Translations under genes and position numbers: made by a program
The notes under the pieces: model-generated
What the model was told of the DNA's origin: nothing
Database searches by the model: none
What the model saw: only the letters and a program-made list of their open reading frames with translations
Shown: positions 1 to 11,822 of the stretch, in pieces
Position numbering within the stretch: the first letter of the stretch is position 1
Layout of the letters: each line of letters opens with the position of its first letter
NCBI GenBank assembly: GCA_011634665.1
Contig: WAEK01000001.1
Coordinates: 1,317,501 to 1,381,500 of the forward strand
DNA: 64,000 bases
DNA from: Mortierella sp. BCC40632
Lineage: Eukaryota > Mortierellomycota > Mortierellomycetes > Mortierellales > Mortierellaceae
Direction: 5' to 3'

Positions 1-570
1 ATGTCATTTGTGCCATGTTCCTGCGCTCTTTCCCGTCAAGCGAGAGTACTTGAAGCTAGGCGGACTGGAAAGGACTACAAAGACCGAGGTGCTCTCTCTC
101 CCACTCCCATTCATTATCTCTCTTTCTCTCATATCCACTTTTTACTTTTTAACTCTCTCGCTCTCCTACTCTCACTCCCACTCACTCACTCCCACCACTT
201 ACTCCCACCATTTACTCCCACTCACTCACTCACTCTTCCACATACACACATTTTTACTTTCCTCTCTTCAGAGATGAAGCAAACCGAGTAGTAATGTTAG
301 AAAGAGAGATGTAGCTGAGACCAAAGAGAGAGCTTTAATTGAAATTACTGTGGGACCACAGAGAAGAAAGAAGAAGAAAAAAATTAGATGCCTGATCTGC
401 CTCCTTTGGTGATCCTTCTCCGAGATATAAAGTCGAGAGAATAGAAGGATGTCTAATCAAGAGTGTGAGTAGGAAAAAAAGAGATGGAGAGAGAAGAGAA
501 GAAGCAGCATCAACAGTGACATGGGTATTGTCTTCTTCTCTGTGGACCCACTTTCTTTCTCGCGATGTGT

Positions 571-599
571 GTGTCTGTCTACCTGTCTGTCTGTCTACC

Positions 600-634
<35 letters not shown>

Positions 635-637
635 GTG
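571..637. repeat. (CTGT)n microsatellite
   Basis: A CTGT tetranucleotide tract with two CTAC interruptions near its left end. It lies in non-coding DNA. Confidence 0.9.
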
Positions 638-1711
638 TGAAGTGAGAGTTCTCAGGGACTCAGGGACGTGGCAGCACAGCTCTATTCATGTGACCTGACT
701 GTGAATGAATAAATCAGAAAGGGAGGAAGAGGAAAGGAAGGAAGAGAGAGTGAGAGGAAGAATGAAGTGAAAGTGAAGGTGAGAGTGAGAGTAAGAGTGA
801 GAGAAAGAGTGAGAATGAGAGTAAGTATGAGAGCAAGTGTGGGAGTAAGAGTAAGAGTAAGAGTAAAGAGTGAGGGTGGGAGTGAGAGTGAGAGCAGGAA
901 GAAGCAAGAGTGAGGGGGAGGAATGGGACTGTGGGTGTGCAAGAGTGTCGTGTCGGTGTGTGGGACGTGGGCTGGGGCTTTGGAGGCGAAGTCGCAGCAA
1001 TGGTCCAGCAGGAGAGCAGATCTGGTGGCGAAGAGGCCTGCTGCGCGCCAGGCCACGATGAGGCAATCATTGATCCCAGACTGGAGACTAGGCTGCGTGA
1101 ATGAACGCGAGAGAGAGATGGCGGCGGGGGGGGAAGGGGGTAGCCAACACACACACACACACACAAAAAAAAAAAAAATAAACGAAGGCGCAGGAGGATG
1201 AGGTGGAGCGGAGAAGGGCTGCTTCCCTTTTGCTTCAGACGCGGATGGCGCAGACGAAAGAATGAGCAGCATGCCTCGAAGGCGATGCAAATGGGAAAAT
1301 GAGAAAAAAAAAAGTCAAGAAAGTGAAAAAAAAGCAGTCAAATAGAAAGGCAGGCAGGCGACGCAGTAAATGTGGCCACACACTCAGACAGAACACAGAC
1401 ACACACTCTGGTATTTCTTTGCGCTCCATCTCTATCCACGCCCTTTTCTTTCCCCTTCTCTCTCTCTCTCCCCTTCCCGTCACATTGCTTGCATCCCTTC
1501 TTCTTCATCTCTTTCTCTTTTCATTCTCATCGCCTCGCCTTCACATCCATCGCATCCTTTCTGTTTGCGACAGACTTGTGCCATCCCTGCTACTTGCTAC
1601 TGCTGCCACTGCCTGCCTGTCTTTTTTCGCCTGCCCGATCCGTCTAGTATCGGTAAACTCTCTCTCCTCAGTCCTATTTTTTACCCCATTCTTGTTCCTG
1701 CTCTCGTGCTC

Positions 1712-1716
1712 TCTCT

Positions 1717-1757
<41 letters not shown>
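1712..1757. repeat. (CT)n microsatellite in cullin-1 leader
   Basis: A CT dinucleotide run on the sense strand about 210 bp before the cullin start codon. It is followed by a poly-T stretch around 1868-1892. Confidence 0.85.
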
Positions 1758-1759
<2 letters not shown>

Positions 1760-1967
1760 CCCCCTACTACTACCACCACCATAACTTTCACCTCCACCGC
1801 CACCACTAACCTCGTCTTCACCATCCATTCCTTATCCACGTTCTCGGCAGCCAAGCATTTCTCGTCGTTTTTTTCTTTTTTTTTTTTTTTATTTTTCTAT
1901 TTCTCTTCCATATCCCCCGCCTGTCACCCAGCTCTGTCTCCGCTCCCGGCCTTTACGTGATACTATC

Positions 1968-3735
1968 ATGGCCTCTAAACTCACCTGGGACTCGCCGCCT
2001 CCCCATGGCAGCGACATCACCGCGACATGGGGTTTTCTCGAAGTCGGAATCGATCAGATCATGAACCACCTCGAGAAAGGCCTGACCTACAAGCGTTATA
2101 TGGAAATCTACACGTAAGTGTCTTTTGCTTGAAAAAAAAAAAAAAAAAAGAGAAGGAGAAGGGGAAGAAAAAAGAAAATATGCATTGGGCTCGGGAAGAA
2201 GAAGAAAAAGGAAAAGGTTGTGCAGTACGCGACTTGGCAATGTTGAAGTGCGGCTTTTTTTTTTTTTCCTCTCCCCCAGCCATTAGCAGGGGCTGGAGGC
2301 TGGGTTTTTAAAATGCTTCATGGGTGACATCCACACTTTCCGTGCTGATTTTAATCGATGTGTGTGCGTGAGTGTAAGAGAGAGTGGCTGACCATGAAGA
2401 AAAGTCTGAATGGTGGCACGTCATCTCTATTTCTCTATCACTTTCTCTCTATCCTATTGATGCCTGGGCGAGATGTAACGATCCTAACGACGCGATTCTG
2501 ATGGCTAATATTACCGCTTTCTAGGGTCATTTACAATTACTGCACAACAAAGGCCGCAACCGATAGCATGTCTACGTCGATTCAGACTCGAGGTAATGCC
2601 CAGGTTTCCCTCTCTCCCCCCCGTTCTCTTTTGCAGGGAGTGGCTTCTTCTAGACTTGTGTGCTCAGGAGACGAAATCGTCACTACCATTTTGTCTTTGG
2701 AAGGGAAAGAGAGCGTGTTTACCTTGAGTTGACTCGAAACGACACACGATCGATTAGATGACTGACTGATATGAGTTTGTTCTTCCGTCCCTACTCCTAC
2801 TCCCTTCCCTTCTTCTCCTCGTTACTATTGTCCATTCTTATGAACTAAACGTTAGGCGCGACATTGGGAGGAAGTGACTTGTATACACACTTGATCCGGT
2901 ACTTTCAAAAGCACCTCGAGGTGATTCGAAACGACTCAGAGCAGTACATGGATGTGTCCCTTCTGGAATACTATACCAAGCAATGGCTCAAGTTCACAGG
3001 TGCCTCGGTCTATGTCCATCACTTGTTCACTTACTTGAATCGGCATTGGGTCAAGCGTGAGATTGACGAGGGTCGCAAGACTGTCCACGATGTGGGAACT
3101 GTACGGTCTCTCTCAGTGCTATTGTCCATGAAAAATGAAGAAAAAAAAAAAAAAAAAAAAAAAAGGGTCATGAGAAAGAAGATGTACTGACACACTCTCC
3201 TTTCCTCTCCTTCCTCCTTCCCATGACTGCTTGCTTCACTCATCTAGCTTGCACTTGTTAGCTGGAAAGATTATCTCTTCGGACATGTACAACATAATGT
3301 CATGGCTGCGGTTCTTCAGTTGATCGAGCGTCAGCGCAATGGCGAGTCTGTCGAGACTAGTCTCCTTCGCAGCGTGGTCGAGTCTTTTGGTATGTGTCCA
3401 TTAAACCCGGACTGTCCAATGAGCTCTATTTTTTTTTCTACTTTTCCTCTATTCTCGACTTTTTTTCACTTATCCATTTCCTTTCCTTTGTATTCTATAG
3501 TATCCTTGGGCTTGGACGAGAATGACTCCAAAAAGACCACCTTGGAGGTCTACCGCCAGTATTTCGAGAAGCCATTTGTTAGTGCCACTGAGGTTTACTA
3601 CAAGATGGAGTCTGAGAATTTCTTGCGGGAGAACAGCGTAACAGAATATATGAAGAAGGTGAGTCCTGGCTCTTGTAGGTAGTGTCTGACATGGTAATCT
3701 ATTTAGTTGTTGACCAAGTATGACTAATCTTTTTC

Positions 3736-3768
<33 letters not shown>

Positions 3769-5732
3769 GGCCGAGGCACGGTTGGCCGAGGAAGAGAACC
3801 GTGTTCAGATGTATCTCCATGCGAGCACACATAAGCCATTGATCCACACCTGTGAGACTGTCCTCGTCAAGGGTCATACCGACATTATCTGGGATGAATT
3901 CCAGAACCTGTTGAACCAGGACAAGCAAGAGGATCTTTCGCGCATGTTCTCCTTGTTGCTCCGTATTCCAGAGGGACTGGACCCTCTTCGCGAGCGATTT
4001 GAGGCACATGTCCGCAAGGCTGGATTGAGTGCAATTGAAAAGATTGCAGATGAGACAGCCGAGTCAATTGTAAGCAACCATCTATTCTCTCCGGATACAC
4101 ACAAAGTCTCAGGCTACACAACACAAGAATGCTACATGAATGAGAGAGAGAGAGAGAAAGAAAAGTGATTCTAAGTATTTGCTCTGCTTTTTAAACGAAT
4201 AGGAACCCAAGGTGTACGTCGATGCGTTGTTGGAGGTCCACAAGAAGTACAATGACCTTGTACAGACAGCATTCCGTGGAGAAGCAGGTTTCGTTGCATC
4301 GTTAGACAAGGCCTGTCGTGAATTTGTTAACCGCAACAAGATCTGCAAGTCTTCGACCTCAAAATCGCCCGAGTTGTTGGCTCGTTACTGCGACTCGCTT
4401 TTGCGCAAGAGCTCAAAGAATCCAGAAGAGAACGATCTCGAGGAGATTCTCAACAGTATTGTAAGTAATCTCAATGGATCTTGCAGTCTAGAAATCAATG
4501 ATTGATTAGTTCATTGCCGTGATCTAACTCAATTCCCTTTATTTATTTTATCATGCAATGATGAATCCTATTAGATGACGGTGTTCAAGTATGTCGAAGA
4601 CAAGGACGTATTCCAAAAGTTCTATTCCAAGATGTTGGCGAAGCGTTTGGTGAACGATACGTCCGCATCGGACGATGCAGAGGCGGGCATGATCTCAAGA
4701 TTGAAGGAAGCTTGTGGTTTCGAGTACACATCCAAACTTCAGCGCATGTTCACTGACATGGGACTTTCCAAGGAACTGAACGACCAATTCAGGGACAAGA
4801 TGACACAGAATCATGATGCTTCTGAAAACACGGTCGACTTTTCCATCTTGGTGTTGGGTACGGCATCCTGGCCATTGCAAGCACCAACAACCTCGTTCAA
4901 TTTGCCAGATGATATTGTCAAGACATATGAGCGGTTCCAAGCATTCTATCAGGATAAGCATTCAGGTCGAAAGTTGAACTGGCTTTTCCAGCTTTCGAAG
5001 GCAGATCTCAAGACCAATTATACAAAGGGAAGCAAGACTGGTTATTCTTTCCAGACATCGACTTATCAGATGGGTATTCTTCTTCAGTATAACAATGGAA
5101 CGTCTTATACCTTGGAGGATCTTCAGACGCAGACCAACCTGAACATGGATATTCTTGCAGGAGCGCTTGGTATTCTGGTGAAGGCTCGTGTTTTGTTGTT
5201 GGGTAATGGAACCAATGTTGGAGATGCTGGCACAAAATATGATCTCAACGAAGACTTTAAGAGGTAAGCATCCCCTTCCCTCCATTTCTTTTATGAAAAA
5301 GAAAAGCAGGGAAAAAAAATGTCAAAGGATTTGGAATTGCTTGATGGGGATAGCGATGTCTTTTGATCCATCTTGATAAAAGAAAGAAACTGACCTGGGT
5401 ATCTTTTTTCTCTCTTTGTTCATGTGAATAGCAAAAAGATTCGTGTCAATCTGAACATGCCACTCAAGGCCGAGCAAAAGGTGGAGACGGAAGAGACGCA
5501 CAAGACGATTGAAGAGGATCGCAAGTTGTTGATGCAGGCGGCGATTGTTCGTATTATGAAGACACGTAAGGTGATGAAGCACGTTGCGTTGATGAACGAA
5601 GTGATTCTACAGCTTCAATCTCGTTTCAAGCCTCGTGTTCCAGACATCAAGAAGTGTATTGATGTCCTACTCGAGAAAGAGTATATCGAACGTGTGGATG
5701 GACAGAAGGATACGTTCTCCTATGTTGCATAA
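1968..5732 (+). CDS. CUL1: Cullin-1, SCF ubiquitin ligase scaffold
   Basis: Scaffold of the SCF E3 ubiquitin ligase: the N-terminus binds Skp1/F-box adaptors and the C-terminus binds the RING protein Rbx1. My exon model is 1968-2113, 2525-2592, 2856-3100, 3248-3389, 3501-3658, 3770-4069, 4203-4460, 4575-5263 and 5432-5732. All phases agree and all borders are GT-AG, giving 768 residues against 776 in human CUL1. The start gives [12 protein letters not shown] just after a pyrimidine-rich leader. Cullin repeats fill the N-terminal half. The cullin homology domain follows, containing [15 protein letters not shown] winged-helix C-terminus carries the neddylation motif IVRIMK; its Lys712 lies 56 residues from the end, as in human CUL1. 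The tail DTFSYVA is typical of the family. Several introns end in long A or T runs (for example 3737-3766). The F-box protein at 29.2 kb belongs to a family that uses this scaffold. Identity as CUL1 rather than another cullin is confident. Confidence 0.96.
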
Positions 5733-6182
5733 AAACAAAGAAAACAAAAACAAAAAAAAAAAAAAAAACAAACAAACAAACCAAAAACCAAAAAACAAAA
5801 AAGCGAAAACAGATGCGAGAGGACGAGGTGGAGAAGTAAGTGTAGAGTAGGAGTAGGAAGAAATAAATTCGACCAAAAATGAAGAAAAGAGTGGCGTTCT
5901 GGGTGTTGGTGGTGATGGGGAAGGATCTTTACGATCACGACGAGATAGAGAAGATGCTATTGGATGAGAACTCGACATTCCAAGTAAGGTATTACGCAAT
6001 TCAATGATGTTTGCTCAGTCCACTGCCATTGACGACAAATCTTTATGGTATTCTGTTGGTAAGAAATTATGTTTTTTATAACGGTATTAGATTAAGTAGT
6101 TTGGGATACGTATGCAGTGTAAGTAGGCTTAGATTGGGATAAACGGAGACGAGAGAGAGAGGGGGAGAGAGGATGAGTGTTT

Positions 6183-6229
<47 letters not shown>

Positions 6230-6252
6230 TGGGCGAGATGGCGCGTCCATAT
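5733..6252. other. Convergent 3' intergenic region (CUL1 / SMS-like)
   Basis: No gene seen. An AATAAA at 5862-5867 could serve cullin mRNA 3'-end formation. A GA dinucleotide tract lies at 6188-6219, just beyond the stop codon of the minus-strand gene. Confidence 0.55.
6188..6219. repeat. (GA)n microsatellite
   Basis: A GA dinucleotide run in the convergent 3' intergenic region. Confidence 0.85.
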
Positions 6253-7404
6253 TTACTTGGACTCATTCAAGGGTGTAGCGACTTGGATGTGTTCCAAATT
6301 AATGGGACCAGAGGTAGCATCACGCGTATGGTTCACCACCTCCTGCATCTCTGGAGTGTCAGGCTTGGCCGAGGAGGAGGAGGAGTTTGCAAGGGAACGC
6401 GAAAAGTCTTGAGGATGGTCACCATGCTGAGTCGAGTCAACTGTGGAAGCATGCGAACGACGATCCATGACCAATTGATCCCATCTAGAACCGTGTGCCT
6501 GGGCTGCCGCCAAGGCGGCCGAGTTCTTCATACGGAGATCCAAACCATCGCACCAGCGGACCAGACCAGTCAACCAAGTGTTGTACTGCATGGGAACAAA
6601 GGCAACACGGTCATGTTCACGACGATCGTAACCAATGCCAGGTCCTCTCATACGGTTCATCCTGTAGTTGATCTGAGCCCACTTGGAGTTGGCAGCAGCC
6701 GCAGTCTCGGAGGGGTTGGCAGCAGCCTTTTCTTCATCCTGCGACTGCTGTGGGAAGGAGTCGGCAGAGTTCGAGTCGAGGATCTGGTCAAAGATGGCAT
6801 ACTTTTCGCTGTGGCGAGCGAGACCAAAGTATTCCTTCTCCATGGCGACATCAATCATGGACATGTAGATGGACCAGACAGCATAGGTGATAAAGACAGC
6901 GAGGACGACATCGACGGTGTAGTGCAGACGAGTGGCGACGACATAGTAGAGACCGACGGTGATGTAGGCATAGGAAAAGTAAGTGACCCACTTGTTCTTA
7001 CAGTACAGGCGCCATTGGATAGCACAGGTGACCCTGAGAGCGAGCGAGAAAGAAAGAAATGCGGTTTGAGACGGTTAGAAATGTTGAGTATAAGACATGT
7101 GTGGAGAAGGAACGAATGACGGTGGTGGTGGTGGTGGTGGTGGTGGTAATAGAGGAAGGAATAGTGGAGGTGGTGGTAGTGGAGGTATTCTCCCGCCCAA
7201 AGATCACTCATTTCATTTTATTTTATCAGTACCGGAGAGAGAGAGAGAGAGCCTCTGTTTCACGTCATTGGATGAGCAACGACGTCTCACGCGCCCTTCT
7301 TATTTTTGATTGTTTTCTTTTCCTCTTTTTGTAGGAGGAATTCATCACCTCCTGGGCACCTCCTTGCATGATTGCGATTTGCTCCTGTTGAAATGCAATA
7401 TCCT

Positions 7405-7457
<53 letters not shown>

Positions 7458-8159
7458 CTTCTCTTTTGTTCGGCATTTGTTTTAAAGGACTTACATAAAA
7501 GTGGTATGACCAGAAAAGATGTCATCGGTGCAGGCCTCGACAGTTCCAGGGATCATCTGGAGCGCAATCCAGAACATGTCCCAAAAGCCAGTCTTGTCCG
7601 CAGGCTCGCAGTGTTCTCTGGGCGTGGGCAGAGTGGTCACGGAGAGGGTCAATGTACGGTAGACGCTCAACGTGCCAATGCACCAGAGAACACGACGGAG
7701 AACGATCGCACGAGTGCCCCAGGTTGGGCAGATCAATGCCATACCAATCAGCGTAAAGACAACTGAGGTCATGACAAAGATATTGGCAGGCGTGATAGTG
7801 CCTGTCGAAGGAAAGATATCGAAACCACGATCACGGAGCAGAACGTGTCTGTAGTCGGTGGTGATCCAGCGATGATCCGAGAACTGGTTGCAAAAGGCCA
7901 TAAAGATACAGACAACAGCAAAGAAGATGGCCGCGCAAACAAAGCGTCCTGTCTCCGAGTTGATGAACCGATCCCAGAGACCGCGTTTGGCTTTCTGGGA
8001 AGATGTCGTGGCCTTTGGATGGGCATTGTCTTGCGCAGACGAGGATGTCGCCGTGGTGTCACTGAGACGGTTTTGGACATGAGAGCCATGCTCAGGTCCC
8101 GAAGGGCGAAGAGACTCGATGGAGCCGAGGTTCTCCAGCTGTTCTGATCGCGTGGTCAT
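6253..8159 (-). CDS. Sphingomyelin-synthase-like (PAP2_C) membrane phosphotransferase
   Basis: Predicted multi-pass enzyme of the sphingomyelin synthase/ceramide phosphotransferase branch of the PAP2 superfamily. Exons on the minus strand are 8159-7495 and 7033-6253 (GT-AG), giving 481 residues. The cytosolic N-terminus of about 75 residues is followed by about six hydrophobic segments. The catalytic signature of the family is present: FSGHT (His218), and HYTVDV with His259 and Asp263. The four-residue His-to-Asp spacing matches known sphingomyelin synthases. The C-terminal tail from about residue 285 is polar and probably cytosolic. The first ATG, at 8159, was chosen; an in-frame GTG 21 nt upstream is unlikely to be used. 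The head-group donor (phosphatidylinositol, -choline or -ethanolamine) cannot be read from sequence. Most fungi make inositol-phosphoceramide with the unrelated Aur1 enzyme, so the substrate is open. The intron holds CCACCA-type and CT microsatellites. Confidence 0.82.
7121..7147. repeat. (GGT)n microsatellite in intron
   Basis: A GGT trinucleotide run inside the single intron of the sphingomyelin-synthase-like gene. Confidence 0.85.
7409..7454. repeat. (CT)n microsatellite in intron
   Basis: A CT run on the + strand (GA on the sense strand) inside the sphingomyelin-synthase-like intron, near its 5' splice site. Confidence 0.85.
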
Positions 8160-9194
8160 GGTTGGGTTGGCCCGGTTCACTACAGGGTTCCAAAGAAAAA
8201 GAGAAGGATAGAGAGGATTAAGTTAGCGATTTGGGCTTGTGCACAAGCATGCCAAAGTCGATCGTTCTTTGGCCAACGATTGGTTCTGTGGAATCCATCC
8301 GCCGTCATGTTGGACGCAGTCAAAGGGGGGGGGGGGGGGAGAGAGAGAGAGAAAGAGAGGAAGGGAAGGGAGAGAGGAAGAGCGAAAGAAATGCATCGAC
8401 AGAGAGGCAATGGATGCAGGAGGCCATGGTGCAGTTGTGCTATCGGTTCACAGTTTGCAGGTAAAACGGGTCGTTGTGAAGACGGGCGCCAGGGGGCAAC
8501 GTGACACATGGATGTGTATAATTATAATAGTAATATAGTAATATTAATAGTAAAAAAAGAAAAAGAGAAAGAAAAGGGTAGAGGAGTGGTGCCAGTAGAG
8601 AGGACTGTGGGCGTTGCAGTCCGCGTGTGTAGAATGTCATGCAGAGTCCGCGGGAGATGGCTCTGTATGGGACTGGCGTGTTGGTACCTGGGGTGAGACG
8701 GGGAAGGAGGAGATCTCACGGAGAAGGAGAGACGAAGGGGAGGATGGAGATGGTGGGGTGAAGAGGATTAAACGGATGGAGGAGAGAAAGAGTGAGGGAG
8801 GAGAGGGGAGAGAGAGAGAGAGTGAAGAGAGAAAGAGAGAAAGAAAAGAAAAAGAGAAAAAGAGGATGAGAAAGAAAAAGGATGATGAGGATGAGAAGGA
8901 TGAAGATGACGAGGAAGAGGAGGAGAAGAGGAGGCAGACAATGATGCCAAAGACAGAGAGACAAAAGAGAAAGAGACAGAGAGACAGAGAGAGAGAAAGA
9001 GAAAGAGAAAGAGAGAGAGAGAAAAGATGGAGAGTGAGAGTGAGAGAGTGAGTGAAATAGAGTGGAAAAAAACTCCAGTCGGACTTTTTTTTTTTTTTTT
9101 TTCGTCTCGTCCGTTCAAGACCGACGGTCGGCAGAGGAAAATATAAAAAAAAAAAAAAAAAAAAAGAAACAAGCGCAGCCGAGAGAGTGGGGGG

Positions 9195-9198
<4 letters not shown>

Positions 9199-9249
<51 letters not shown>
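9199..9249. repeat. (GA)n microsatellite
   Basis: About 25 GA units upstream of the minus-strand lipid enzyme gene, so CT-rich on that gene's sense strand. Confidence 0.9.
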
Positions 9250-9253
<4 letters not shown>

Positions 9254-9741
9254 AGGAGAGAGAGCGGAGGATAGGGCTTAATCGCAGACAAGGTTGGACC
9301 AACCCATTGAGCGGGGTCCTAGTGATAGACAAGGTCTCAACAACAAGCTCTAGTCGACTACAGATGGCTGTTGCTTCGCATTCCTGCTCGTCATTGGCTT
9401 GGCACCACTTGGCATCTGCACAGACACTCACACACGTCTCCCTCCTCACTTCATGAAGATCACCTCACGCCCACAGGGCTGTTGTTGCGCCATTGTCCGA
9501 TGAGCCAACTGCCATTTCTGGGCACCATCTAATGTGGTTGACTTGCAACGGGTGCATAATCGAGCTGCTCAACAAAGATGGGATGGGGACGGGAGATGGG
9601 GACAGGGAAAGGGGGGGTCACAGTCTCTGAAAAAACTGTGTAGTGCAGGACCGAGGACGAAAGGGATTGTTTGGTTGCAGGAAGATCACGCGAGCTGATC
9701 AATGGACTCACGTTGACGCTGGAGCGGACCGGAGAGGGGGG

Positions 9742-9744
<3 letters not shown>

Positions 9745-9797
<53 letters not shown>
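9745..9797. repeat. (GA)n microsatellite
   Basis: A second long GA run in the same intergenic region. Confidence 0.9.
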
Positions 9798-9800
<3 letters not shown>

Positions 9801-10387
9801 GCCGAGCAAAGTGGATGCTGAGGATGAAGGGTAGCTAGGTCGGACTGGAATGCAGTGGAAGAGCCGGATGGGATGGATACAGCGGGAGAGAAATATTTAT
9901 ATTTAAAGTAAATTCGATAGAGGAGTGCGAGTCTGATGAAGGAGATGATGATGAGAAAGCTTAGTCGTAGGACAGAAGGAGATGGATGAAGATGAAGCTA
10001 AACAGAAGAAAAGGAAGGAAAGGAAAGGAAAAAAAAAAAAGGTGTGTGTGTGTGTGATGCAACCAACGGTGCGGAGTGTCTGAGTACGTGCGTGTTTGGT
10101 ACAGACTCCCAGTGGTCCTCCACACCAAAAAACAACCGATGCACAGAGAGTCTAGAGACTGCAACTATGAAGCTCTCGGGGACATCGTTACTCCCCCCTT
10201 TCGCTGAACTGTCCGGGCACTGCCTTGACCAACCAGGGGACCCGAGCTTTTGTTCGGCACTGCCCACGATGTCATTCTCAAGTGCGCCCCCGCCTGATCT
10301 GTCGTGCGAGCAATTGTCTCGCCACTGGTCCTGGAACGGCCTATTTATGGATCGTACATTCGCATACAGACAGCCAGGCAGGCAGAC

Positions 10388-10389
<2 letters not shown>

Positions 10390-10426
<37 letters not shown>

Positions 10427-10427
10427 G
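10390..10427. repeat. (CAGA)n microsatellite
   Basis: A tetranucleotide run, the reverse complement type of the CTGT tract at the left end of the window. Confidence 0.9.
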
Positions 10428-11822
10428 GCAACAGATATGAACCTGTCCCGCCGCGTTTTGCGCGGAGCGCGATGACTCTGTCGGTCGTTGCTTGGGTAAC
10501 TCGCTAGGTGTTGAGACGGCGGCTGTGTGACCAATTGTGCCTGTTCCCTCTCGTTGTCCCTCTCTGTGTTGCTGTATGTCCAGATGCCCGTAATTTCCAA
10601 AAGAGTCGCGCAGTCCACTCCTGTAGTTCAACCCAGCAGCACTGGAGAGGACACGCCTATTGCCGTTAGGCTCGAGAATTCCACTCGCACCCGAGTGATG
10701 TCTCCTACACCCAACCAGTCATCACTGCGCTGTCGACTTGTGTGTGTGTGTGTGTGTGTGCAAACCTGGGGACTGCGCATCCAGCCCATACAGACAGACA
10801 TCGACAGGCACCATCGCACACGTGAGTAGCCTCAGGGACATGGGCCTTTTGTACAATACATACGCGACTAGACAAGCAAGTACGGCGCTCAGGCGACAAA
10901 GATATGATATGATATAAACAGGCTCCACTTTTTTTTTTTCAATCTATATCCTACGCTCTCCTCATGATTTGATCCTGCATTGCTCCACTTTGATGCCTGC
11001 GCTCCGATTCGCAGCTCAAACACAGCTAACGCCAGTTCAGCGCCAGCTAATATGCCTACGTACATCGTAGATGGATCTTTTGGTGGGGCCATGGGTAGAC
11101 TGACTTGACCAAACATTGGTGGAGAAGGAAAAGCGACGAGCAAACAAGAGGTTGAGTCAATGACAACAGGGCAGGGTAGCCTGTGGAAGATACTCGGTTG
11201 ATCTCGGATAGACAAGGAAGACTGGTCGATTCGGGTGCGGAAGGGACACACAGGAAAGAGAAAAAAAAAAAAAAAAGTGGACAGAAGCACCATGGATATG
11301 CAACAAACCAAGCGAGGTCCTTGGCTCCCTGGCCTTGTCGCAAGTGAACAAGAAGGGTATTTGAGGAGCAGATCAACAGAATGGTAACCTTGGGCGACTC
11401 TGGGCACGTGTCCAGGAAAGATTGCGAGCAGTCCGATTCGGTGGCAAGTGCAGGGCAGGCATAACAGCCCCAGGACAAAAAGACAAAAAGGCAGACGACT
11501 GCTTTATCTGGCGATTCGCTGCTTCGTCTTGACTCTTGCGCCTTCCCTTTTCAGCCTCCTGCGTCTTGCTTCTTTACCCACCTTTGCATAATTTCACCTT
11601 GCTCCCATCCATTCCCGCTGCCCTCCCCCCTCCTTCTCTTTCTCTCGCTCGCTCTTCCTCTCCCTCCCCTCTAAGAGCTGCCTCCATTCCTTCATTTCCA
11701 GCTAGTTTGGCCTGACCATTTGCTCTGTCCTGCTGTCGTTCTCTCCTGCTCTTGCCTGATCTGATCCGCCCTGCTCTCATCTCCCATCCATCCTTCCAAG
11801 CTCACAACCATTCTTTGCCACA

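Larger units (their letters stand above)
1..1967. other. Upstream/intergenic DNA before cullin-1
   Basis: I see no gene here. The stretch holds simple repeats (CT-rich, CTGT, GAGT-rich and CA runs). The open frames across it translate to poly-Leu/Ser or Arg/Glu low-complexity and are not credible. From about 1430 to 1960 the + strand is strongly pyrimidine-rich and runs into the cullin start codon, so this part is probably the promoter and 5' leader of the cullin gene. Confidence 0.6.
8160..11822. other. 3.7 kb intergenic region with microsatellites
   Basis: I cannot support a gene here. The left part is the divergent 5' flank of the minus-strand lipid enzyme and is purine-rich on + (CT-rich on the sense strand): an uninterrupted G run near 8327-8339, then GA-rich DNA from 8340 to 9260. 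The right part from about 11510 is pyrimidine-rich and is probably the NMN adenylyltransferase promoter and leader. Between them lie CAGA, GT and poly-A repeats. A minus-strand open frame at 10889-11407 encodes a hydrophobic patch but has no ATG context or recognisable domain; I leave it unannotated. Confidence 0.5.

Noticed and set aside
682..1290. Long minus-strand open frames in the first 2 kb
   Set aside because: They encode Leu/Ser/Thr repeats read from GAGT and CT-type simple sequence, overlap each other in several frames and show no domain.
10044..10475. 143-codon + strand ORF containing a CAGA repeat
   Set aside because: The repeat accounts for part of it, there is no recognisable motif or supported splice site, and codon use is unlike the neighbouring genes.
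10889..11478. Minus-strand hydrophobic ORFs around 11 kb
   Set aside because: Two frames overlap with a poly-A run inside, there is no convincing start, and nothing resembles a known protein. Kept only as a remark in the intergenic entry.
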